Below, piece by piece: positions 6,642-13,045 of a stretch of 13,045 bases of DNA. The notes under the pieces are model-generated. The model saw nothing but the letters and a program-made list of their open reading frames with translations, did not search any database and had not been told where the DNA came from. Position numbers and translations under genes: made by a program. This DNA is from JAMXLL01 sp035279875. Lineage in GTDB: Bacteria > Desulfobacterota > Binatia > Binatales > Binataceae. The stretch covers positions 1 through 13,045 of the forward strand of contig DATEGX010000402.1 of NCBI GenBank assembly GCA_035279875.1, written 5' to 3'. Numbering within the stretch: the first letter of the stretch is position 1; each line of letters opens with the position of its first letter.

Positions 6642-7297
6642 CGCGACGCCCTTTCTCCCAGCCGTGCTTCCAGCGCCTGGGCCGTCTCGCGGGTCATCAG
6701 CAATTCGTCGTAGTTGAGCACGTCGAAAACGTTCAAGCCCTTGAGCGGCAGGACCTTGTGCGCGGCGAGGTTGCGGGCGGCACGGAAGAACTCCTGATCG
6801 CCGTCGCCCAAAACTATCAGCGCATGCTTCAAGCCGAGCGCTTCGAGCGCAGCCTTGGCCAACTTGGTTTTAGCCTCGGCCAGTTCCAGCGACTCGACCA
6901 CCACCATCCGCCCGCTCATCGCGCGATCGGAAATCGCCAGGCTGAGTGCACGCCGCCACGCCTTCTTCGGCATCTTGTACGAATAATCGCGCGGCTGCGG
7001 CCCGAAAATCGTACCGCCGTGACGCCATAGCGGAGAGCGTGTCGAACCCGACCGCGCCCGGCCAGTGCCTTTCTGCCGCCACGGTTTGCGTCCGCCACCC
7101 GAGATATAGCCGCGGGTCTTGGTGGCTGCGGTGCCGGCACGCCGCTTGGCGAGCTGCATCCGCACCGCCTCGTGCAACAACGACAAATCCCCGCTCCTGC
7201 CGAACACTGATCCGGCGAGCTCGATCTCCCCGCTGCGCTCGCGGGCCGCCGAAAACAGCGGCACCTTGACACTGGCGGCGTGCTGCGGCTCATCCAT
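6638..7297 (-). CDS. rplD: 50S ribosomal protein L4
   Basis: L4 binds 23S rRNA, and its extended loop helps form the tunnel constriction; in E. coli it also represses the S10 operon by attenuation and translational control. The product is 219 residues. It starts MDEPQHAASVKVPLF, has LHEAVRMQLAKRRAGTAATK (41-60), and the extended loop RGYISGGGRKPWRQKGTGRA (62-81) followed by RSGSTRSPLWRHGGTIFGP. The C-terminal Rossmann-like part includes HALIVLGDGD and NVFDVLNYDELLMTRE. ATG at 7297 has GGAG 10 nt upstream and overlaps rplC by 8 nt. No long 5' leader suited to E. coli-style L4 attenuation precedes rpsJ here. Confidence 0.96.
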   Translation of the reverse strand: MDEPQHAASVKVPLFSAARERSGEIELAGSVFGRSGDLSLLHEAVRMQLAKRRAGTAATKTRGYISGGGRKPWRQKGTGRARSGSTRSPLWRHGGTIFGPQPRDYSYKMPKKAWRRALSLAISDRAMSGRMVVVESLELAEAKTKLAKAALEALGLKHALIVLGDGDQEFFRAARNLAAHKVLPLKGLNVFDVLNYDELLMTRETAQALEARLGERASR

Positions 7298-7958
7298 TGG
7301 CCTGGATCTCCGGCGCGTAATGCCGCGTGCGGGCGGCATGCCGTACCACCACGATTGCGCCATCCGGGCCCGGCACGGCGCCGGCCACCAGCATCGCGTG
7401 ATCGTCGGCAACAATCTCGACCACCGCAAGATTGACGATGGTCGCCATCTCGTTGCCCATCTGTCCGGCCATCCGGAGCCCCTTCCGCACCCGCCCCGGA
7501 TACGAGCGGTTGCCGATCGAGCCGCCGTGGCGGAAGTACTCATGGGTGCCGCGCGCGTTGGGGAAGCCGGCGAAATGATGCCGCTTGATCACCCCGGCGT
7601 AACCGTGCCCTTTCGAAATCCCCGACACATCGACCCGGTCGCCCGGTTGGAAGACGTCCTGCGCCGCGATCATCTGGCCGAGCGCCAATTCGCCCTCGCC
7701 GCGCCGCGTGAATTCGCGCGTGGCCAGTCCGGGCGCCACCTGGGCCTTCTCGAAATGGCCGCGTTCGGGGCTTCGCACCCGCGAGAGCTTACGCCGGCCC
7801 CAGGTCACCTGCACCGCTTCGTAACCGTCGATTGACGCTGTCTTGAGCTGAGTCACCGCGCACGGGCCCAACTGAATAACGGTCACGGCCTGCACCCGGC
7901 CGCTCGCGTCGCTCACCTGGGTCATGCCCAGCTTTCTGCCTATCAATCCGCTCAGCAC
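7290..7958 (-). CDS. rplC: 50S ribosomal protein L3 (GTG start)
   Basis: L3 is one of the two assembly initiators of the 50S subunit; its long loop reaches the peptidyl-transferase centre. The product is 222 residues. It starts MLSGLIGRKLGMTQ, and the central loop reads DVSGISKGHGYAGVIKRHHF (110-129), GTHEYFRHGGSIGNRSYPGR (137-156), VRKGLRMAGQMGNE. I set the start at GTG 7958, 4 nt after the rpsJ stop, because it gives the conserved N terminus. AGGA sits very close (2 nt) and a GAG lies 7 nt upstream; a TTG at 7946 is possible but would shorten the conserved start. A longer in-frame reading upstream falls in rpsJ and is not L3. Confidence 0.95.
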   Translation of the reverse strand: MLSGLIGRKLGMTQVSDASGRVQAVTVIQLGPCAVTQLKTASIDGYEAVQVTWGRRKLSRVRSPERGHFEKAQVAPGLATREFTRRGEGELALGQMIAAQDVFQPGDRVDVSGISKGHGYAGVIKRHHFAGFPNARGTHEYFRHGGSIGNRSYPGRVRKGLRMAGQMGNEMATIVNLAVVEIVADDHAMLVAGAVPGPDGAIVVVRHAARTRHYAPEIQANG

Positions 7959-7962
7959 GTTC

Positions 7963-8271
7963 CTACTCGAGCTTGATTTCGACGTCGACGCCGGCCGCCA
8001 AATCGAGCTTGCCGAGCGCGTCGATAGTCTGTTGAGTCGGTTCCAGCACGTCGAGCAGCCGCTTGTGGGTGCGGATCTCGAAATGCTCGCGCGACTTCTT
8101 GTCCACATGCGGTGAGCGGTTCACGGTGAAGCGCTCGATGCGGGTCGGCAGCGGGATTGGTCCGGCCACGCGGCCGCCGGTGCGCCGAATAGTATCGACG
8201 ATCTCGCGCACCGACTGGTCGAGCAGCCGGTAATCGTACGCCTTCAGCCGTATGCGGATTTTCTCGTTCAT
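7963..8271 (-). CDS. rpsJ: 30S ribosomal protein S10
   Basis: S10 is a 30S head protein that also serves as NusE in transcription antitermination, where it pairs with NusB and can link RNA polymerase to the ribosome through NusG. The product is 102 residues: MNEKIRIRLKAYDYRLLDQS (1-20), RVAGPIPLPTRIERFTVNRS (34-53), PHVDKKSREHFEIRTHKRLL (54-73), and the ending VDVEIKLE. I use ATG at 8271 because MNEKIRIRLKAYD matches the family start. An in-frame GTG at 8283 would add four residues, and the SD (GAGAGG) abuts the ATG, so the exact start is uncertain by four codons. The gap to tuf is 59 nt. Confidence 0.95.
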   Translation of the reverse strand: MNEKIRIRLKAYDYRLLDQSVREIVDTIRRTGGRVAGPIPLPTRIERFTVNRSPHVDKKSREHFEIRTHKRLLDVLEPTQQTIDALGKLDLAAGVDVEIKLE

Positions 8272-8330
8272 CCTCTCAGCCACGTCACGCGATGCTGCCC
8301 GCCCTCGCCCTTTTCCAGTGCGGCTTCCCG

Positions 8331-9530
8331 CTACTTCAGGATCTTCGAAACCACTCCGGCGCCGACCGTACGGCCGCCCTCGCGGATCGCGAAGCGCAGC
8401 CCCTGTTCCATCGCAATCGGCGTAATCAGTTCGCCGACCGCGTTGATATTATCGCCCGGCATCACCATTTCGGTGCCTTCGGCCAGCGTCAGGATGCCGG
8501 TGACGTCGGTCGTGCGGAAGTAAAACTGCGGCCGGTAGCCGTTGAAGAACGGGGTATGGCGCCCGCCCTCTTCCTTGGTCAGGACGTAGATCGAGCCTTC
8601 GAACCTGGTGTGCGGCGTAATTGAACCGGGCTGCGCCAGGACCTGGCCGCGCTCGATTTCCTCGCGCTTGATCCCGCGCAGGAGCACGCCGATATTGTCA
8701 CCAGCCTGGCCCTCGTCGAGAATCTTGCGGAACATCTCGACCCCGGTCACGACCGTCTTCGAGGTATCGCGAAATCCGACGATCTCGACTTCTTCGCCGA
8801 CCTTGACCTTGCCACGCTCGACCCGTCCGGTGACCACCGTGCCGCGGCCCGAGATCGAAAAGACATCCTCGACCGGCATCAGGAAGGGTTTGTCGGTTTC
8901 GCGCGTGGGCTGCGGCACGTAGCTGTCGACCGCCTCCATCAGCTCGAGAATCGGCTTGCAGTTGACGCAGTCGTCCTTGCCGCAGCCGCATTCCAGGGCC
9001 TTCAGCGCGCTCCCGCGTATAACCGGCGTATCGTCGCCGGGAAATTCGTACTTCTTCAGCAGGTCGCGGACTTCGAGCTCGACCAGATCGAGCAGTTCCG
9101 GGTCATCGACCATGTCGACCTTGTTCATGAAAACCACGATCGACGGCACGCCGACCTGGCGCGCGAGCAGGATATGCTCGCGGGTCTGCGGCATCGGCCC
9201 GTCGTTGGCACCGACCACCAGGATCGCGCCGTCCATCTGGGCGGCTCCGGTGATCATGTTCTTGATATAGTCGGCGTGGCCGGGGCAATCGACGTGCGCG
9301 TAATGGCGCTTGGGAGTTTCGTACTCGACGTGCGCGATCGCGATCGTGATACCGCGCTCGCGCTCCTCGGGGGCCTTGTCGATCTGATCGAAGGCGGTGA
9401 ACTGGGCAAGTTTTCGCGACGACAGGACTTTTGTGATCGCCGCGGTCAGCGTCGTCTTGCCGTGGTCGATATGACCGATCGTGCCGACATTCAGATGCGG
9501 CTTGTTGCGCTCAAATTTGGCCTTGCCCAT
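8331..9530 (-). CDS. tuf: Elongation factor Tu with Cys4 insertion
   Basis: EF-Tu is the GTPase that delivers aminoacyl-tRNA to the ribosomal A site. The product is 399 residues. The GTP-binding domain has the P-loop GHIDHGKT (19-26), switch I RGITIAIA (59-66), DCPGH (81-85, with catalytic His85) and NKVD (136-139), followed by SALKALE (174-180). Domains II and III follow (PVEDVFSISGRGTVVTGRVE, 219-238; the C-terminal RTVGAGVVSKILK). At residues 181-191 there is a short insertion, CGCGKDDCVNC, with four cysteines (181, 183, 188, 191), where E. coli EF-Tu has no such cluster. The SD GGAGGA (9542-9537) lies 6 nt from the ATG, the strongest in the window, as expected for a very abundant protein. 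Confidence 0.99.
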   Translation of the reverse strand: MGKAKFERNKPHLNVGTIGHIDHGKTTLTAAITKVLSSRKLAQFTAFDQIDKAPEERERGITIAIAHVEYETPKRHYAHVDCPGHADYIKNMITGAAQMDGAILVVGANDGPMPQTREHILLARQVGVPSIVVFMNKVDMVDDPELLDLVELEVRDLLKKYEFPGDDTPVIRGSALKALECGCGKDDCVNCKPILELMEAVDSYVPQPTRETDKPFLMPVEDVFSISGRGTVVTGRVERGKVKVGEEVEIVGFRDTSKTVVTGVEMFRKILDEGQAGDNIGVLLRGIKREEIERGQVLAQPGSITPHTRFEGSIYVLTKEEGGRHTPFFNGYRPQFYFRTTDVTGILTLAEGTEMVMPGDNINAVGELITPIAMEQGLRFAIREGGRTVGAGVVSKILK

Positions 9531-9536
9531 GATTTG

Positions 9537-9542
9537 TCCTCC
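9537..9542 (-). promoter_or_regulatory. Strong Shine-Dalgarno of tuf
   Basis: GGAGGA lies 6 nt upstream of the tuf ATG, in the 35-nt fusA-tuf gap. It is the most consensus-like ribosome binding site in the window and fits EF-Tu being made in excess over the ribosomal proteins. I see no promoter in this gap. Confidence 0.8.
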
Positions 9543-9565
9543 GGCTCTCTCTCCTTTGCCTGGCT

Positions 9566-11659
9566 TTATGCGCGCGCCCGCAGATCGCTGTCGCCGCCGT
9601 TGCGCGCCGTGAGTTCTTCGTGAACCTGCTGCGGTACCGGTTCATATACCGCGAATTGCATCGTATAAGTCGCCCGCCCCTGGGTAATCGAACGGAGCCG
9701 CGTGGCGTAGCCGAACATCGTGGCGAGCGGGACCCGCGCCGAAATCACCTGCGCCCCCGCCCGGTTCTCCATTTCGAGAATCTTGCCCCGGCGTGAATTC
9801 AAGTCGCCGATAACCTCGCCCATGAACTCCTGCGGCGTCACCACTTCGACTTCCATCACGGGTTCGAGCAGCACCGGGCTGGCCTTCTCGGCCGCTTCCC
9901 GGAACGCCATCGAACCGGCAATCTTGAACGCGAGCTCGGACGAGTCGACTTCGTGATACTTGCCATCGAGCAGCGCGACCTTGAGGTCGACCATCGGATA
10001 GCCCGCCAGCACCCCGGTCTCCATCGCTTCCTTGACCCCGTCCTCGACCGCCGGGATAAAATTGCGCGGGATCGAGCCGCCCCTGGTCTCGTCGGCGAAT
10101 TCGAAACCCGAGCCCTTGGGCAGCGGCTCGATTCTGAGCTCGGCCACGCCGAATTGGCCATGCCCGCCGGATTGGCGGACGAAACGGCCCTCGGCTTCGG
10201 CCGCGCGGCGAATCGTTTCGCGATAGGCCACCTGCGGTTTGCCGACGTTGGCGTCGACCTTGAACTCGCGCAGCATGCGGTCGACGATAATCTCCAGATG
10301 GAGCTCGCCCATCCCGGAGATAAGGGTCTGCGCGGTCTCGCGATTGACGCTCACGCGGAACGAGGGGTCTTCTTTCGCCAGCTTTTGCAGCGCCTCGCCC
10401 AGCCGCTCCTGGTCAGCCTTGGTCTTCGGCTCGATTGCGATCTGGATGACCGGCTCGGGAAATTCAATTGATTCGAGCACGATTGGATGAGCCGGGTCGC
10501 AGAGCGTATCACCGGTGGTGGTGTCGCGCAGACCGACCGCGCAAATATCCCCGGCAAAGACCTCGGAGATCTCCTCGCGCTTATTCGCATGCATCTTGAC
10601 CAGCCGGCCGATTCGCTCCCGCTTACCCTTGATCGAATTGAGCACCGAGCTGCCGCTTTCGAGCCGTCCCGAATAGATCCGCAGGAAGGTCAGGGTGCCG
10701 ATATACGGATCGGTCATGATCTTGAAGGCGAGCGCCGCCAGCGGCTCGTCGTCGCGCGGCCAACGTTCCTCGGTGCGATCGCCGTTGCGCCCGATCACCG
10801 GCGGTTGGTCGAGCGGCGAGGGCAGAAACTCGATCACCGCGTCGAGCATCGGCTGCACGCCCTTGTTGCGGAAAGCCGAGCCGATCAACACCGGGATAAC
10901 CTCGATCCGGAGAGTTGCCGCGCGGATCGCCTCGCGGATCATCGCGGGCTCCGGCGCCTTGCCCTCGAGATAAAGCTCCATGATCTGGTCGTTATGGTCG
11001 GCCAGGGTTTCGACCATCCGGTCACGCGCCGCCGCCGCCTGCTCGACCAGCTCGGGCGGAATCGGCTCGACCCGGAAGTTCGCGCCCAGCCGATCCTCGT
11101 CCCAGATAAGCGCGCGCTGCTCGATCAGGTCGACCACGCCGGTGAACTTGTCCTCGCTGCCAATCGGAATCTGCAGCAGCAGCGGCTTGGCCTTGAGCTT
11201 GTCGCGGATCTCGCCGACCACCCGTTCGTACTCGGCCCCGACCCGGTCCATCTTGTTGATGAACGCGATCCGCGGGACCCGGTACTTGTCGGCCTGCCGC
11301 CAGACCGTCTCGGACTGCGGTTCGACTCCGCCGACCGCGCAGAACACCGCCACCGCACCGTCCAGCACGCGCAGGCTGCGCTCGACCTCGATCGTGAAGT
11401 CGACGTGGCCGGGAGTATCGATAATATTGATGCGGTGGTCGCGCCAGAAACAGGTAGTGGCGGCGGAGGTAATCGTGATCCCGCGCTCCTGTTCCTGCAC
11501 CATCCAGTCCATCGTCGCGGTGCCTTCATGCACCTCGCCGATTTTGTAATTGATCCCGGTGTAATACAGGATGCGCTCGGTAGTCGTGGTCTTACCGGCG
11601 TCAATATGCGCCATGATACCGATATTGCGCACCCGTTCGATTGGAGTCTGACGAGCCAT
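9566..11659 (-). CDS. fusA: Elongation factor G
   Basis: EF-G is the GTPase that drives tRNA-mRNA translocation and, with RRF, ribosome recycling. The product is 697 residues, the usual size. Domain I shows the P-loop AHIDAGKT (17-24), switch I RGITITSAATT (59-69), DTPGH (81-85) and NKMD (135-138). Domain II includes LTFLRIYSGRLESGSSVLN, domain III GMGELHLEIIVDRML, and domain IV RQSGGHGQFG and VDSSELAFKIAGSMAF; it ends in a short variable tail. The match is to canonical FusA (EF-G1), since it lies in the str cluster between rpsG and tuf. The SD before ATG 11659 is poor (AGG touches the start codon), 29 nt after rpsG. Confidence 0.98.
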   Translation of the reverse strand: MARQTPIERVRNIGIMAHIDAGKTTTTERILYYTGINYKIGEVHEGTATMDWMVQEQERGITITSAATTCFWRDHRINIIDTPGHVDFTIEVERSLRVLDGAVAVFCAVGGVEPQSETVWRQADKYRVPRIAFINKMDRVGAEYERVVGEIRDKLKAKPLLLQIPIGSEDKFTGVVDLIEQRALIWDEDRLGANFRVEPIPPELVEQAAAARDRMVETLADHNDQIMELYLEGKAPEPAMIREAIRAATLRIEVIPVLIGSAFRNKGVQPMLDAVIEFLPSPLDQPPVIGRNGDRTEERWPRDDEPLAALAFKIMTDPYIGTLTFLRIYSGRLESGSSVLNSIKGKRERIGRLVKMHANKREEISEVFAGDICAVGLRDTTTGDTLCDPAHPIVLESIEFPEPVIQIAIEPKTKADQERLGEALQKLAKEDPSFRVSVNRETAQTLISGMGELHLEIIVDRMLREFKVDANVGKPQVAYRETIRRAAEAEGRFVRQSGGHGQFGVAELRIEPLPKGSGFEFADETRGGSIPRNFIPAVEDGVKEAMETGVLAGYPMVDLKVALLDGKYHEVDSSELAFKIAGSMAFREAAEKASPVLLEPVMEVEVVTPQEFMGEVIGDLNSRRGKILEMENRAGAQVISARVPLATMFGYATRLRSITQGRATYTMQFAVYEPVPQQVHEELTARNGGDSDLRARA

Positions 11660-11688
11660 CCTGAAAAACTTAAGTCCTGTTTACTGAA

Positions 11689-12159
11689 TTACCAGCGATA
11701 ATGCGCGAAGGCGCGGTTGGCTTCGGCCATCCGATGGGTATCTTCACGTTTCTTGACCGCCCCGCCACGATTGTTGGCCGCCTCCAGCACCTCGTTGGCC
11801 AACCGATCAACCATTGATTTTTCCCCGCGTGCGCGCGCCGCCGTCACCAGCCAGCGCATCGCCAGCGACGAGCGCCGCAAGGGCCGGACTTCGACCGGTA
11901 CCTGGTAGTTGGCGCCGCCGACCCGGCGCGAGCGCACCTCGACCGCCGGCCGCACGTTGTCGAGCGCCCGCTTGAACACTGTCAGCCCGTCCTCTTTGGA
12001 ACGGTCGGCGACCAATTCGAGCGCCCCGTACAGGATCCGCTCGGCCACCGATTTCTTCCCGCGGCCCATCACCACGTTGACGAACTTGGTCACCGTGCGG
12101 TCGTGAAACTTAGGATCCGGAACGGCTTCCCGGACGCGCGCCTGTCCTTTACGTGACAT
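11689..12159 (-). CDS. rpsG: 30S ribosomal protein S7
   Basis: S7 is the assembly initiator of the 30S head, contacts E-site tRNA, and in E. coli is the translational repressor of the str operon. The product is 156 residues, the standard bacterial length. It has FVNVVMGRGKKSVAERILY (26-44), the hairpin region RPAVEVRSRRVGGANYQVPV (69-88), VEVRPLRRSSLAMRW, and the C-terminal helix ending RMAEANRAFAHYRW. ATG at 12159 lies 6 nt past the rpsL stop and lacks a strong SD, which fits coupling with rpsL. The rpsL-rpsG gap here is far shorter than the E. coli S7 target region of about 100 nt, so that control mode is unlikely. Confidence 0.98.
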   Translation of the reverse strand: MSRKGQARVREAVPDPKFHDRTVTKFVNVVMGRGKKSVAERILYGALELVADRSKEDGLTVFKRALDNVRPAVEVRSRRVGGANYQVPVEVRPLRRSSLAMRWLVTAARARGEKSMVDRLANEVLEAANNRGGAVKKREDTHRMAEANRAFAHYRW

Positions 12160-12165
12160 GATGTT

Positions 12166-12537
12166 CTACTTGGGTTTCTTGGAGCCGTACTTGGAGCGGC
12201 TCTTGCGCCGGTCTTGCACGCCGATCGAATCGAGCGTCCCGCGGATTACGTGATAGCGCACGCCGGGCAGGTCCTTGACCCGGCCGCCGCGGATCAGCAC
12301 CACCGAATGCTCCTGCAGGTTGTGCCCCACACCCGGAATATAGGTGTTGACCTCGTAACCATTGGAGAGCCGCACCCGGGCGACCTTGCGCAAGGCCGAA
12401 TTCGGCTTCTTCGGCGTCGTGGTCTTGACCTGCGTGCAGACCCCGCGCTTTTGCGGCGAACCCTGCAAGGCCGGGGCGCTGATTTTGTATCGCTTCTTTA
12501 TCCGCGCATCGCGGATTAATTGATTTATCGTCGGCAC
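12166..12537 (-). CDS. rpsL: 30S ribosomal protein S12 (GTG start)
   Basis: S12 sits at the decoding centre and controls accuracy; it is the classic streptomycin-resistance locus. The product is 123 residues. The start MPTINQLIRDARI is typical. CTQVKTTTPKKPNSALRKV (34-52) carries Lys43, and LIRGGRVKDLPGVRYHVIRG (81-100) carries Lys88 and Asp89; both lysines are wild-type, so no rpsL-type streptomycin resistance is expected. GTG at 12537 is chosen by N-terminal homology; the region upstream in frame shows no S12-like sequence. There is no good SD (GAAGTG only). It is the first gene after the rpoC terminator and leader. Confidence 0.97.
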   Translation of the reverse strand: MPTINQLIRDARIKKRYKISAPALQGSPQKRGVCTQVKTTTPKKPNSALRKVARVRLSNGYEVNTYIPGVGHNLQEHSVVLIRGGRVKDLPGVRYHVIRGTLDSIGVQDRRKSRSKYGSKKPK

Positions 12538-12685
12538 TTCAGCACTTCGATTTCCATCGGCTGCCGCAATGGCGACAACTCCGCCACGACGCCGATTCCG
12601 CAACTCTGGACCCCCGGAACTTGCCCGATAGCCCCACCCTTTCGACCTTCAGCCGGCCTCACCGGGCGCGGCTGCTCAAACAAAC
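12538..12685 (-). promoter_or_regulatory. Leader region upstream of rpsL, presumed str promoter region
   Basis: These 148 nt lie between the rpoC terminator and the rpsL start. If the terminator works, a promoter for the str genes must lie here, or read-through from rpoC must supply transcription. I looked for sigma70-like boxes and found nothing convincing: TTGTCG (12578-12573) with a 17-nt spacer precedes only GGAAAT. A 10-codon ORF (ATG at 12557, MEIEVLKCRR, stop at 12525) overlaps the rpsL start. The region call rests on position, not on a recognised motif. Confidence 0.35.
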
Positions 12686-12713
12686 CCCCCAAGGGCCCCT
12701 TGGCCCTTGGGGG
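12676..12713 (-). terminator. Rho-independent terminator after rpoC
   Basis: A perfect 12-bp inverted repeat (12686-12697 with 12702-12713, left arm CCCCCAAGGGCC on the plus strand) encloses a 4-nt loop. On the minus strand the stem is followed by GTTTGTTTGAG, a short interrupted T tract, while the plus-strand side lacks one. It starts about 35 nt beyond the rpoC stop, so it most likely ends rpoBC transcription. The T tract is weak (interrupted by G), so some read-through into rpsL is possible. Confidence 0.85.
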
Positions 12714-12747
12714 AAATACCATTTTCTATGGGATTCGCGCCCGCTTG

Positions 12748-13045
12748 TCAATCTTCCCCCGGGGCGGCGACCGCCACGGGCTCTTCCCCTTTCGGGACCT
12801 CCTCCTCGACCGCAGCCTCGGTCCTGAGCTCGACGCGATTGTACTGCGGCAGGCCTGTACCGGCCGGGATAAGCCGTCCCATGATCACGTTTTCCTTGAG
12901 TCCGACCAGCCGGTCGACCTTACCGTTGATCGCGGCCTCGGTCAGCACCCTGGTGGTTTCCTGGAAGGAGGCCGCCGAGATAAAGCTCTCGGTCGAGAGC
13001 GAGGCCTTGGTGATACCGAGCAGCAAAGGTTCGGCGATCGCCGGT
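12748..13045 (-). CDS. rpoC: DNA-directed RNA polymerase subunit beta', C-terminal end (truncated)
   Basis: This is the last 98 codons of rpoC, entering from the right window edge; it encodes the C terminus of the beta' subunit of RNA polymerase. The visible protein begins with PAIAEPLLLGITKASLSTES and continues SFISAASFQETTRVLTEAAI, KVDRLVGLKENVIMGRLIPA and GTGLPQYN, which is highly conserved beta' C-terminal sequence. The last 30 residues are Glu/Ala/Pro-rich and variable, as usual. The ORF is open to the edge; the apparent TTG start at 13026 is only a frame artefact. The terminator lies 34 nt downstream. Confidence 0.98.
   Translation of the reverse strand, partial: PAIAEPLLLGITKASLSTESFISAASFQETTRVLTEAAINGKVDRLVGLKENVIMGRLIPAGTGLPQYNRVELRTEAAVEEEVPKGEEPVAVAAPGED

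Noticed and set aside
10487..11701. 404-codon plus-strand ORF opposite fusA
   Set aside because: It is an antisense shadow of a gene whose minus-strand product is unmistakably EF-G. Long antisense ORFs are expected in GC-rich DNA, and its translation resembles no family I recognise.
12550..12578. Possible sigma70 promoter (TTGTCG, 17 nt, GGAAAT) before rpsL
   Set aside because: The -10 box matches only about half the consensus, and the implied start would leave a leader of only a few bases before the GTG. Not supported as a promoter.
12650..12674. Second inverted repeat (CAGCCG with CGGCTG, 13-nt loop) just beyond the rpoC terminator
   Set aside because: A 6-bp stem with a large loop is common by chance in sequence this GC-rich, and no T tract follows.

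Overview
The window is one compact, co-directional block of translation genes, all on the minus strand. Read in the direction of transcription (from high to low coordinates) it holds the 3' end of rpoC and a Rho-independent terminator. The str cluster (rpsL, rpsG, fusA, tuf), the S10 cluster (rpsJ to rpsQ, eleven genes) and the first eight genes of the spc cluster (rplN to rpsE, the last cut by the window edge) follow in the canonical bacterial order. I count 24 protein genes: 22 complete and two truncated (rpoC and rpsE). I see no RNA genes, mobile elements, CRISPR arrays or foreign insertions.

Organism: a GC-rich bacterium. Family features include a zinc-ribbon (C+) type-Z S14, an L24 with two CxxC pairs, a 697-residue EF-G, and an EF-Tu with the GHIDHGKT P-loop and a four-cysteine insertion. 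These fit a deep-branching, environmental Gram-negative-type lineage, for example former 'Deltaproteobacteria' or candidate phyla near them. That placement is an impression from sequence style; I cannot assign a phylum without a phylogeny.

Layout, high to low coordinate: rpoC 3' end (12748-13045); terminator hairpin (12676-12713); a leader of about 150 nt (12538-12685) that presumably holds the str promoter; rpsL, rpsG, fusA, tuf (12537 to 8331); a 59-nt gap; rpsJ, rplC, rplD, rplW, rplB, rpsS, rplV, rpsC, rplP, rpmC, rpsQ (8271 to 3238); then rplN, rplX, rplE, rpsN, rpsH, rplF, rplR, rpsE (3225 to 1). From rpsL onward no intergenic gap exceeds 59 nt and there is no visible terminator, so the whole run could be transcribed as one unit. 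Several junctions overlap (rplC/rplD, rplD/rplW, rplP/rpmC, rpmC/rpsQ, rplN/rplX) or place the Shine-Dalgarno on the upstream stop codon, which implies translational coupling.

The products work together: S12, S7, S10, S19, S3, S17, S14, S8 and S5 build the 30S subunit; L3, L4, L23, L2, L22, L16, L29, L14, L24, L5, L6 and L18 build the 50S; EF-Tu and EF-G drive elongation; RpoC is the beta' subunit of RNA polymerase. No new biological system is present. The points worth a second look are an intrinsically disordered N-terminal extension of about 57 residues on L5, a Cys4 insertion in EF-Tu, and details of gene starts and coupling.
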